From: Selenomonadaceae bacterium
GTDB taxonomy: Bacteria > Bacillota > Negativicutes > Selenomonadales > Selenomonadaceae
Assembly: GCA_017535925.1 (NCBI GenBank)
Contig: JAFXTD010000045.1
Span: forward strand, 1-64,000
Direction: 5' to 3'
Length of the DNA stretch: 64,000 nucleotides
Below, piece by piece: positions 26,777 through 33,775 of this stretch; positions within the stretch are counted from its first letter, which is position 1, and every line of letters starts with the position of its first letter. The position numbers were made by a program, and so were the translations under genes. The notes beneath the pieces were generated by a model that ran no database searches, was not told the origin of the DNA, and worked only from the letters and a program-made list of their open reading frames with translations.

Positions 26777-26805
26777 AATTTATCACAAGCCCGCAACTTT
26801 GTCAA
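26777..26805 (-). promoter_or_regulatory. Promoter of the TA1 antisense RNA
   Basis: Minus strand: TTGACA (26805-26800), 17-bp spacer, TAAATT (26782-26777) preceded by TGTGA. It is one of the best promoter matches in the window. Confidence 0.82.
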
Positions 26806-26852
26806 TGTAAAAAAAATTACTTCGACTGCTCGTCATTGAAAAAATTCTTTTA

Positions 26853-27050
26853 TCACTTATGATTCCGCTCTTTCAAAACAGCCGCCGCAATTCTTTTTTG
26901 AAGGTCGTTGCCGTTTTTGTAGAGGTCAATTAATTTTTCGTTATCGTAAGTCCGAAATTCGTCGCGCATTTCTTTCATTCGTTCCAAGTTTTTCATCTTG
27001 TCGCCGAGCAACGCATTGCCGAAAGTTTCATACATTTCTTTAAGTGCCAT
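26853..27050 (-). CDS. Small hypothetical protein at the end of the Type III R-M operon
   Basis: The 65-residue, highly charged and probably helical protein starts at an ATG with GGAGG 8 bases upstream, 13 bp after the res gene. It contains MKNLERMKEMRDEFRTY and ends in VLKERNHK. No family is recognised. Its tight spacing to res suggests a shared transcript. Confidence 0.65.
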   Translation of the reverse strand: MALKEMYETFGNALLGDKMKNLERMKEMRDEFRTYDNEKLIDLYKNGNDLQKRIAAAVLKERNHK

Positions 27051-27063
27051 AAGCTTTGCCTCC

Positions 27064-29610
27064 TTATCTGAAAAATTCTTTTATCTGTGTCGAAAGGTCG
27101 CGCCCTCTGTCGTCGCGCTTTGTCGCCATCAAAAATTTTCCGCCGTTGCGTCGCTCCCAAAGTTCGCCGACCAAATTTTTTTCTTTTGAATCGTCGTTTG
27201 TTTTAAGTTGCTCGCCTTTGTATTCAATCGCCGCATAAGTTCCGTCAGTCAACTTAATCACAAAGTCGGGATAAAATTTGCCGTCATGTTTCGGCAACCA
27301 AAAAGAATACAGCGGCTCGCTTTCAACATTTCTTATCCACGTCTCAACTTTTTTGTTCGTGTCAATCAGTTGCGCGCAAACAATTTCTTCGGAATTCATG
27401 TCGCCGATTGTCGAATAAAAATGTTTTTCGAATTGAACGCGCCCTCGATAAAAACTTTTCGCGGGATAATTTTCCGGCTCGAAAATTTTCGTGATGCTCG
27501 GGCTCACACAGGCGACACTCTCCGCGCCGAAAAGTGCTTGTTGCCAACCTTTTTCATACGCCTCCGCTCGACAAGCTTTAACTTTTTCCGTCAACAGTTT
27601 CAGCAAAGTAAATCTCAAGCGAACCGTTTCCGCAAGCGAAAGATTTTTCTCCGCCGACAAGCGATTTAAAATTCGGCGTATGAATTCCGCGAGGTCTTCA
27701 AAAATTAAATCCGTCGTCAAAATTTTTTCCGTGAACCAACCTACAAGCTCGTTAAGCGTCCAATTCGTTTCGCCGTGAAATAAATTTTCCGTGTCGTCGC
27801 CCAAATATTTTTCGGTAACCTTGTGCCCCGCCACGTCGAATTCATAAATCTGCGCCTCAACGTCCTTTTGAAAATTCGGCAGGTCGGTATCGTGATTGCC
27901 CGTCAGTTTCCAAGTATCGGGCAAAAAATCTTCTTCCGGCTCGGCAATTTTTATTTCGTCTTCAAGATTCAAACAGAGCATCGGAATTTCAAATTTCACT
28001 CCGCGTGCGGCAGGCGAATCTTTAGGCGGTTGAAAGTCCTCGTGATGAATCGCTTTCAAAAATTTTTCGCGGGCGTCCTCTCCTTTAAAAATTTTGTTCG
28101 CATTGATCTTGAGCTCCGTTAAATCTTCCGCCGAAAGATTTTCCAAGACAAGTTCATAGCCTTCCGAAGTTTTTTCGACGATTGCCGCGCCTTGCAAAAA
28201 TAAATTCAGCGTGCCCAACTGCGGGCGTTCGTCCGTCAAAATTTTTATCGTCTTCGGTGTGTCGAAAAGATTCTGAACTTTTAACGCAGTCTTTGTCTCC
28301 GCGTCTTCGAAGCCCATATTCAACAGGTCGTCGCGAATATTTGCCGCTGCCGTCATCCAATCCTTGACCGCAACGAACGCATAAGCTCTGTTGAGTTCGG
28401 AGGCATTTCGTCGGGAGGCGTAGGGCATGCGCAAAACTCTGCCCAAAAGTTGCTCGGCGTCTTTGGGCGAATGAATTTTTGCAACCGAACAAAACACATA
28501 AGCAAACGGACAGTCCCAGCCTTCCTTGAGTGCTTGAACCGTTATCACGTAGCGAATTTGACAATCTCTCGAAAATAAATTCACGCCGTCCAATTCGTGC
28601 CGCTCGCCCGTCGCAATCGCTATTTGTTCTTCGGGAACCTTCGCGCCTTCCGTCAAATATTTTTTCACAACGTCGACGGTAACTTCCTTGTCTTTGTTCT
28701 CCGCTTGGAAAAGTGCTATCGGTCGAATGTATTCTGCTTCCCGTGCCGCCAATTTTTCCAAAGCCGTCCGCCTTTGCACCGCGCTGTCGATTGTCATTTC
28801 CCATGATTGATTTTCCGTGAGCTCTATCGGCAACTTTATCATTTCTTCCGCTTTCAATTCGGACGCGCTGACTTGAAATAATACGTTCGATTGATTCGCG
28901 GGCGTCGCCGTCAATTCGATAACTGCTGCCGGTCGCAACTTTTGCATTATCTCCAAACTCAACGGGCTCGAATAATTGTGCGCCTCGTCGATTATAATCA
29001 GCGGGCGAAGATACGCTATCAAATTCCCGAACGACTTCCACCCGCCGTTCTCTCCGATTTCAAAATATTTTTCTTGAGGAATTGCTCGGAAACACGGCTC
29101 CAAATCCTCGTTGGCTTGATAAACTTTTCGTCCTTCTTTATTCGTCACGCGGAAGGATTGAAACGTTGCAACAAAAATATTCAGCGATTGCGTCAAGTCT
29201 TGCGGGCGCAGTTGTCTGAACTCCGTCACGTCAAAAATTTTTACAGACTTGAATGCCTCGTCCAACACTTGCCGATAAAAACTTTTCACGTCGCGCAAAA
29301 CTTTCAAGGTCTGTTGTCGTATCACGTCCGTCGGCACAAGCCAAAGCACCAAAGGATATTCACGCTCCAAAAAATTTTCCGCCGCCAATTTTATCGAACA
29401 CGCGCCCAATAATGTTTTGCCGCCGCCCGTCGGAAGTCGCAAGCAAATGTACGGCGCATCTTCCAAGCCTTTCAACGAAAAATATTCCGGCGAATAACTC
29501 ATCGCGTTTTGATTTTCTTTAAACGCCTCCGCATTGCCGATTATCTTTGCCTCCGATAAAAATTTTCCAAGCGTCTTCAACGTCTCTTCCTGATAATTTT
29601 TCAGTTGCAT
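27064..29610 (-). CDS. res: Type III-like restriction subunit (SF2 helicase plus PD-(D/E)XK nuclease)
   Basis: The 848-residue DNA-dependent ATPase/translocase and nuclease has Walker A at RLPTGGGKTLLGA (near residue 60). A DEAH box lies in LIIIDEAHNYSS, motif III in LTATPA, and motif VI-like QLLGRVLRMPYASR. A C-terminal nuclease core FYPDFVIKLTDGTYAAIEYKG is near residue 790. With mod it would recognise and cleave unmethylated DNA. It is separated from mod by a complete type I toxin-antitoxin cassette. Its start codon and GGAGG-type site are intact, so it may still be expressed by read-through. Confidence 0.9.
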   Translation of the reverse strand: MQLKNYQEETLKTLGKFLSEAKIIGNAEAFKENQNAMSYSPEYFSLKGLEDAPYICLRLPTGGGKTLLGACSIKLAAENFLEREYPLVLWLVPTDVIRQQTLKVLRDVKSFYRQVLDEAFKSVKIFDVTEFRQLRPQDLTQSLNIFVATFQSFRVTNKEGRKVYQANEDLEPCFRAIPQEKYFEIGENGGWKSFGNLIAYLRPLIIIDEAHNYSSPLSLEIMQKLRPAAVIELTATPANQSNVLFQVSASELKAEEMIKLPIELTENQSWEMTIDSAVQRRTALEKLAAREAEYIRPIALFQAENKDKEVTVDVVKKYLTEGAKVPEEQIAIATGERHELDGVNLFSRDCQIRYVITVQALKEGWDCPFAYVFCSVAKIHSPKDAEQLLGRVLRMPYASRRNASELNRAYAFVAVKDWMTAAANIRDDLLNMGFEDAETKTALKVQNLFDTPKTIKILTDERPQLGTLNLFLQGAAIVEKTSEGYELVLENLSAEDLTELKINANKIFKGEDAREKFLKAIHHEDFQPPKDSPAARGVKFEIPMLCLNLEDEIKIAEPEEDFLPDTWKLTGNHDTDLPNFQKDVEAQIYEFDVAGHKVTEKYLGDDTENLFHGETNWTLNELVGWFTEKILTTDLIFEDLAEFIRRILNRLSAEKNLSLAETVRLRFTLLKLLTEKVKACRAEAYEKGWQQALFGAESVACVSPSITKIFEPENYPAKSFYRGRVQFEKHFYSTIGDMNSEEIVCAQLIDTNKKVETWIRNVESEPLYSFWLPKHDGKFYPDFVIKLTDGTYAAIEYKGEQLKTNDDSKEKNLVGELWERRNGGKFLMATKRDDRGRDLSTQIKEFFR

Positions 29611-29682
29611 ATTTCTTCGCCTCCTCGAATCAGTTTTCGATTGAACAAATTTTTTTCCTGCGCAAGCAAAAAAAATAATCGC

Positions 29683-29710
29683 TTTACAACGATCGACTTT
29701 CTGCTATAAT
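29683..29710 (+). promoter_or_regulatory. Promoter of type I toxin gene TA2
   Basis: TTTACA (29683-29688), 16-bp spacer, TATAAT (29705-29710). In the leader, CTCTCCTC pairs with GAGGGGAG, which hides the ribosome binding site of the toxin. Confidence 0.75.
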
Positions 29711-29765
29711 CGTTGCCAAGCGATAGATGGTCGGCTCTCTCCTCAAAGAGGGGAGGTGACGCACT

Positions 29766-29843
29766 GTGACGAAGTTCGAATGGATTAGCATTTTGCTCTC
29801 CGCAGGCTCGTTCATCGTGTCTCTGCTTTCGTACCTGAAGTAA
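29766..29843 (+). CDS. Fst-like type I toxin peptide, 25 residues (TA2)
   Basis: Short hydrophobic peptide beginning MTKFEWISILLSAG and ending in IVSLLSYLK: a charged N-terminus, one membrane helix and a Lys end. The GTG start has GGGGAGG 9 bases upstream, and the Shine-Dalgarno site is predicted to be folded into a leader hairpin. It lies between mod and res on the strand opposite to them and faces a minus-strand antisense RNA. The sequence differs from TA1, but the cassette layout is the same. Toxicity is inferred. Confidence 0.68.
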   Translation: MTKFEWISILLSAGSFIVSLLSYLK

Positions 29844-29859
29844 TTCCCCACCCGGAAGT

Positions 29860-29968
29860 AAGCCGTCGCGTCCAGATTCTCTAAAACGTTTCTATATTCT
29901 TGGAGAGGGTCGACGCTCCCAAACATCGACTCGCCCGCGCTCCGTTCATGACGGGGCATTTTCATTTC
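29860..29968 (-). ncRNA. Antisense antitoxin RNA of TA2 (ends approximate)
   Basis: A consensus-like minus-strand promoter at 29975-30003 would start an RNA near 29968 running toward the toxin gene. The region 29900-29922 resembles the toxin start region (GAGAGGG-TCGACGC against GAGGGGAGGTGACGC), as expected for pairing in trans. A clear terminator was not found, so the 3' end is uncertain. Confidence 0.55.
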
Positions 29969-29974
29969 AAGCAA

Positions 29975-30003
29975 ATTATAATTGACGCAGAAAATTTTTT
30001 CAA
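29975..30003 (-). promoter_or_regulatory. Promoter of the TA2 antisense RNA
   Basis: Minus strand: TTGAAA (30003-29998), 17-bp spacer, TATAAT (29980-29975). The -35 box overlaps the last codons of mod. Confidence 0.8.
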
Positions 30004-31460
30004 GCTTTTATTTTTGTCGGCGTCTGTCGGAATGTTATCCCTTGCGATTTTAAATTCTCCGTGCTTATCTTGCATGAGTTCCCGAAAATTATTTTCGCGC
30101 CGTCGTGGGCAGGCAACGTCTCCAAAATTTTTTTCGTCAGCTCGCCTTCCAAGAGGTAATATGCCGTGCCGTTGTCTGTCCCAAGCAGCGGCAAATTTTT
30201 TTCGTCGAAGGTGTAAGGCTTGCCCGTGCACTTGTGCCAAATGTAAGCCGCAAGCTGTTCGAAGGTCACGGCAGAATTTATCGCGCCCGTCTCGTCGAAG
30301 AATCGCTCGCCCAAGCTGCAATAGTCAAAACTCCCGCCAACTCTCTTGACGCGCTCGGCTGTTATCGTCTTGCAATATTCTTTTTCCTCTATCAATATGA
30401 ATTTGCGCTCGCCGCCGTCGCTGTTGTTCAAGTTGATAACCGCATGTGCCGTCGTCCCGCTCCCCGCGAAGGCGTCAAGTACAATAGAATTTTTATCAAC
30501 GTTGCCCATTTTCAAAACGCGCTCGATAAGCTCGACAGATTTTGGATAATCGAAAACATTCGTGCCAAAAATTTTTTTTACCGTGTCGGCTCCCGTTCCC
30601 GAATCGTCAATCCATGTTGTGAATTTTTTCGTTCGCGCCTCGCCGTCTATTGGTTCATAAATTTTTTCGTAAGCAACCCATTCATCGTTCTTCTTAACGA
30701 ATTCAATCAAGCCGTCGTCAAGTGCCTGTTGCATTTTATTTTTGCCCCAACGCCAACAACCTTCTGCAGTCTTTGAAAGCATCGGGTAAAGCTCGGAGCC
30801 GTCGGGAGCGGGTATCGAATAAAACAAATTCGGACGGTCTGCGCGGCGGCTGTTCGCACCCCACTTGCGAAGGAGTTGCGTCTTATAATTTCTACCGCGT
30901 TCGGCGTCGAACTTCGGATAAGTTTCGTTGATTTTAATTTCTTTGCCCGCTGTGAACGTCGTTGTGCTTTTCGCGTAGCAAATCAAATATTCGTTGACAA
31001 CCGCGAAAAATTTGCTGTCTTGCCGACCGCCGGAACGTTTAACGGAACATTGCGCGACAAAATTTTTTCTGCCGAAAATTTCATCGCAAATGACTTTGAG
31101 ATAATGAGCCTCTTCGTCGTCGATAGAAATAAAAATTGCGCCGTCGTCTGATAAAAAATCGCGAAGGAGTTCGAGGCGCGGATACATCATGGAAAGCCAA
31201 GCGGAGTGCTCAAAATTATCGTCGTAGTGTTCGAAAGCCGAATGAGTATTGTACGGCGGGTCAATGTAAATGCATTTGACACGTTGACGATAGAAAGGCA
31301 AAAGGGACTTGAGGGCGTCGAGGTTATCACCCTGCACAATCAAGTTGCCGGAATTTTTAACGCCGCAGCTCAAAGCCGAATCAAATTGAAGGATACGATA
31401 GGGCGTGAGCTTGGCAATTTTGAGCGCGTCAGATTTTCCGTTCCAATCCAAAGTCGGCAA
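30000..31460 (-). CDS. mod: Type III DNA adenine-N6 methyltransferase (Mod)
   Basis: Methylation and recognition subunit, about 486 residues. The order is that of beta-class N6-adenine enzymes. The catalytic motif DPPYNT comes first (near residue 72, within YIDPPYNTHSAFEHYDDNF). A target-recognition region follows, then the SAM-binding motif VLDAFAGSGTTAHAV near residue 335. The TTG at 31460 is chosen because GGAGG lies 8 bases upstream; an ATG further upstream would overlap comF. It follows comF by 19 bp. The specificity cannot be predicted. Confidence 0.92.
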   Translation of the reverse strand: MPTLDWNGKSDALKIAKLTPYRILQFDSALSCGVKNSGNLIVQGDNLDALKSLLPFYRQRVKCIYIDPPYNTHSAFEHYDDNFEHSAWLSMMYPRLELLRDFLSDDGAIFISIDDEEAHYLKVICDEIFGRKNFVAQCSVKRSGGRQDSKFFAVVNEYLICYAKSTTTFTAGKEIKINETYPKFDAERGRNYKTQLLRKWGANSRRADRPNLFYSIPAPDGSELYPMLSKTAEGCWRWGKNKMQQALDDGLIEFVKKNDEWVAYEKIYEPIDGEARTKKFTTWIDDSGTGADTVKKIFGTNVFDYPKSVELIERVLKMGNVDKNSIVLDAFAGSGTTAHAVINLNNSDGGERKFILIEEKEYCKTITAERVKRVGGSFDYCSLGERFFDETGAINSAVTFEQLAAYIWHKCTGKPYTFDEKNLPLLGTDNGTAYYLLEGELTKKILETLPAHDGAKIIFGNSCKISTENLKSQGITFRQTPTKIKA

Positions 31461-31479
31461 GGCAAATTCCTCCTCAAGT

Positions 31480-32163
31480 TTAATGATTGAGATTATCGCC
31501 GAAGTCAGCGGCAAAGGCAAGCACAAAAATTTTTTCCGCGCCGAGTGATTCCAAAACTTTGGCGCATTCCTTGCAAGTGGTGCCGGTCGTAAAAATATCG
31601 TCGACGATTAAAATTTTCTTTCCGCTCAAGTCGAGGGGTTCTGTTGCCTCGAAGACGCCGCTCAAAATTTTTTCACGGTCAGCCTTACCGAGTTTGTAAA
31701 GCTTGGGCGTCGAACGAATCCTCTTCAAAATATTTTTGACGGGAAGATTATTCATCGCCAAAAAATCCTCGAAGATTTTTTCTGTCTGATTGAAGCCGCG
31801 CTCCTTGAAACGATCTTCATGAAGCGGGACGACCACCGCGAAATCGACGCCGCGCAGCAAATTTAAAACTTCCTCGCGCTTGGAAACGTCGTCGAGGATT
31901 TTTTTGAGGACGGGCACGACGTTAAGATTGTTATCGAATTTGAGATTGCGAAGAAGTTCGCGGGAGCCGTCACGATACTTTGTCACGCGCAAAACTTTTT
32001 CAATCGGAGCGGGTGGTCTGTCATAAAAATCTACGCGGAAAATTTTTTCATGACAAGCCTCGCAAAATTGATGCGGCTCGTCGACAATCTTTTTGCAATT
32101 CGGACAGCGCGGCGGGAAAATAAAAAAATTCACCGCCTCCCACACTTCGCGAAAGAAATTCAT
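31480..32163 (-). CDS. comF: ComF family competence/phosphoribosyltransferase-like protein
   Basis: About 227 residues, with an N-terminal four-Cys zinc knuckle (RCPNCKKIVDEPHQFCEACH) and a C-terminal PRTase fold with the PRPP-type motif ILIVDDIFTTGTT. ComF proteins are needed for natural transformation in several bacteria. With comEC at 37.5-39.9 kb this suggests DNA uptake. The ATG at 32163 has GAGGTGG upstream. It is the first gene before mod on the same strand. Confidence 0.9.
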   Translation of the reverse strand: MNFFREVWEAVNFFIFPPRCPNCKKIVDEPHQFCEACHEKIFRVDFYDRPPAPIEKVLRVTKYRDGSRELLRNLKFDNNLNVVPVLKKILDDVSKREEVLNLLRGVDFAVVVPLHEDRFKERGFNQTEKIFEDFLAMNNLPVKNILKRIRSTPKLYKLGKADREKILSGVFEATEPLDLSGKKILIVDDIFTTGTTCKECAKVLESLGAEKIFVLAFAADFGDNLNH

Positions 32164-32193
32164 GAGACCACCTCTATTCAGCTGAAAAAAATT

Positions 32194-32217
32194 CTGACCA
32201 CTGACCACTGACCACTC
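32194..32217. repeat. Heptamer array CTGACCA (three copies)
   Basis: Three CTGACCA units followed by CTCC, between the divergent comF and carA genes. Confidence 0.9.
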
Positions 32218-32240
32218 CTTGTATACTTAAGACAAAGGAT

Positions 32241-32269
32241 TTGCAATGCGGCAAGGCGTGTGATAAACT
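32241..32269 (+). promoter_or_regulatory. Promoter of carA
   Basis: TTGCAA (32241-32246), 17-bp spacer, TAAACT (32264-32269) with upstream TGTGA. It is identical in both boxes to the antisense-RNA promoters at 47393, 47728 and 48070. Confidence 0.8.
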
Positions 32270-32316
32270 TTCGCACAAGTATAACAAAATAATTTGAGAT
32301 TTAGTAGGTGAAGACT

Positions 32317-33390
32317 TTGAAAGGGAAATTGATACTGGAGGACGGCACGACATTTCGCGGGCAACTGTTCGGCGGCTCGAACGCCACGACGGAGGGCGAA
32401 GTCGTCTTTAACACGGGCATGACCGGCTATCAAGAAATTTTGACCGACCCGTCGTATTGTCGACAAATCGTCACGCTGACATATCCGCTGATTGGCAATT
32501 ACGGCACGGCAAAACAATTTAATCAAAGCCGGAAAAGTTTTGTAGGCGGTTTGGTCGTTGGCGAAATATGCGAAAAACCTTCAAGCAGCTCAATGGAAAA
32601 GACTTTGCCCGAATTCCTCACGGCGGAGAAAATCCCTTGCCTCTATGACGTGGACACTCGCGCCTTGACGAGGAAAATTCGTTCGGCGGGCACAATGAAA
32701 GGCGTGATTGTCAGCGAATACACCTCGCAGAGCACGATAAACGAAATGATGTCGTTGCCTATTAGGAAAAATGTCGTCGAACAGGTGACGACGCCCGTAA
32801 GCTACACGCTCGACGCAAGAGAAGGCGCGCCGTATGTAGTGACAATGGATTTTGGTATCAAGAAAAATATCCTCAACGCCTTGCGCAAATTGGGTTGTAA
32901 AGTTACGGTTGTCCCTGCCAAAACACCCGCCGAAGCAATTCTTGCGCTCAAGCCCGACGGAATTTTTTTATCAAACGGACCCGGCGACCCCAAAGACGTT
33001 CCCGAAATTATCCGCGAGGTAAGAAAACTTATCGGGCAGCGACCCATGTTCGGCATTTGCTTGGGACATCAGATTTTGGCTTTGGCAATGGGCGCGAACA
33101 CTTACAAATTGAAATTCGGACATCGCGGCTCCAATCAGCCCGTGAAAAATTTGGAGACGGGCAAGGTTGCAATCACCGCGCAGAATCACGGCTACGCAAT
33201 CGACGCAAAATCTTTGCAAGGTCTGCCGGTAAAAATTACTCACGTCTCGTTGAACGACGGCACGGTCGAGGGCTTCCGTCATACGTCTTTGCCGATAAGT
33301 TCCGTGCAATATCATCCCGAAGCCGCGCCCGGTCCCAACGACAGTGTCCGCCTCTTCGACGAATTCTTGGCTGCAATGCGTAATTCGTAA
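32317..33390 (+). CDS. carA: Carbamoyl-phosphate synthase, small (glutaminase) subunit
   Basis: Supplies ammonia from glutamine to CarB. The N-terminal domain begins KGKLILEDGTTFRGQLFGG. The class I amidotransferase domain has the catalytic Cys in MFGICLGHQILALAMGA and the His/Glu in SVQYHPEAAPGP. The TTG at 32317 is favoured (AGGTG 6 bases upstream, and the family start fits). A GTG at 32308 is the alternative. The last residues (MRNS) and the stop codon are encoded by a heptamer repeat at 33373-33409. Confidence 0.95.
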   Translation: MKGKLILEDGTTFRGQLFGGSNATTEGEVVFNTGMTGYQEILTDPSYCRQIVTLTYPLIGNYGTAKQFNQSRKSFVGGLVVGEICEKPSSSSMEKTLPEFLTAEKIPCLYDVDTRALTRKIRSAGTMKGVIVSEYTSQSTINEMMSLPIRKNVVEQVTTPVSYTLDAREGAPYVVTMDFGIKKNILNALRKLGCKVTVVPAKTPAEAILALKPDGIFLSNGPGDPKDVPEIIREVRKLIGQRPMFGICLGHQILALAMGANTYKLKFGHRGSNQPVKNLETGKVAITAQNHGYAIDAKSLQGLPVKITHVSLNDGTVEGFRHTSLPISSVQYHPEAAPGPNDSVRLFDEFLAAMRNS

Positions 33391-33409
33391 TGCGCAATGC
33401 GCAATTAAT
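33373..33409. repeat. Heptamer array at the 3' end of carA
   Basis: GCAATGC, GTAATTC, GTAATGC, GCAATGC and GCAATTA in register. It covers the last codons of carA and is inverted relative to 33725-33757, so the two arrays flank the small gene between carA and carB. Confidence 0.9.
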
Positions 33410-33421
33410 CGGAAATGAAAA

Positions 33422-33709
33422 ATGAGAGAGCCTAATTTGATAGTTGATAAAAGCATGGCGTTTGCTGTCAGGATTGTAAATCTTTATAAATATCTTAAAG
33501 ATAAACATTCGAAATACGTTCTTTCAAAACAAGTGTTACGCAGCGGCACAAGTATAGGTGCCAATGTCAAAGAAGCTACTCGTGCTCAATCAAAGGCAGA
33601 TTTCAAGACGAAATACATAACCGAAGACCAAGCTGAAAGTCTACTCCCTGACTGTGTGGAACTCATAAAGATTTTGATTGCAATTACAAAAACCGTAAGC
33701 AATTCGTGA
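33422..33709 (+). CDS. Four-helix bundle protein (23S rRNA intervening-sequence type), shortened
   Basis: The 95-residue protein is of the four-helix-bundle family often encoded in 23S rRNA intervening sequences. The hallmark LRSGTSIGANVKEATRAQSKADF is present as a region at residues ~41-63, and the last helix reads LLPDCVELIKILIAITKT. Members are usually about 115-125 residues. Here about 20 residues between the third and fourth helices seem to be missing, so it may be non-functional. It sits between carA and carB, flanked by inverted heptamer arrays. The start codon has no strong Shine-Dalgarno site. Confidence 0.75.
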   Translation: MREPNLIVDKSMAFAVRIVNLYKYLKDKHSKYVLSKQVLRSGTSIGANVKEATRAQSKADFKTKYITEDQAESLLPDCVELIKILIAITKTVSNS

Positions 33710-33724
33710 CGACGCAACTTTTTT

Positions 33725-33757
33725 CATTGCGCATTACGCATTGCGCATTACGCATTT
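33725..33757. repeat. Heptamer array upstream of carB
   Basis: ATTGCGC, ATTACGC, ATTGCGC and ATTACGC in exact 7-bp register. It is the inverted counterpart of 33373-33409. Confidence 0.92.
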
Positions 33758-33775
33758 CTAAGGAGGCACAAAGCT

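Noticed and set aside
28154..29041. Long antisense frame (295 codons) inside res
   Set aside because: Its protein is Arg/Gly/Ser-rich as expected for an off-frame reading of a GC-richer gene, and res carries all helicase motifs in the other frame.
29684..29974. Minus-strand open frame of 96 codons across the TA2 cassette
   Set aside because: It has no ribosome binding site, overlaps the toxin gene antisense, and its composition is unlike a folded protein. The promoter and small ORF on the other strand explain the region better.
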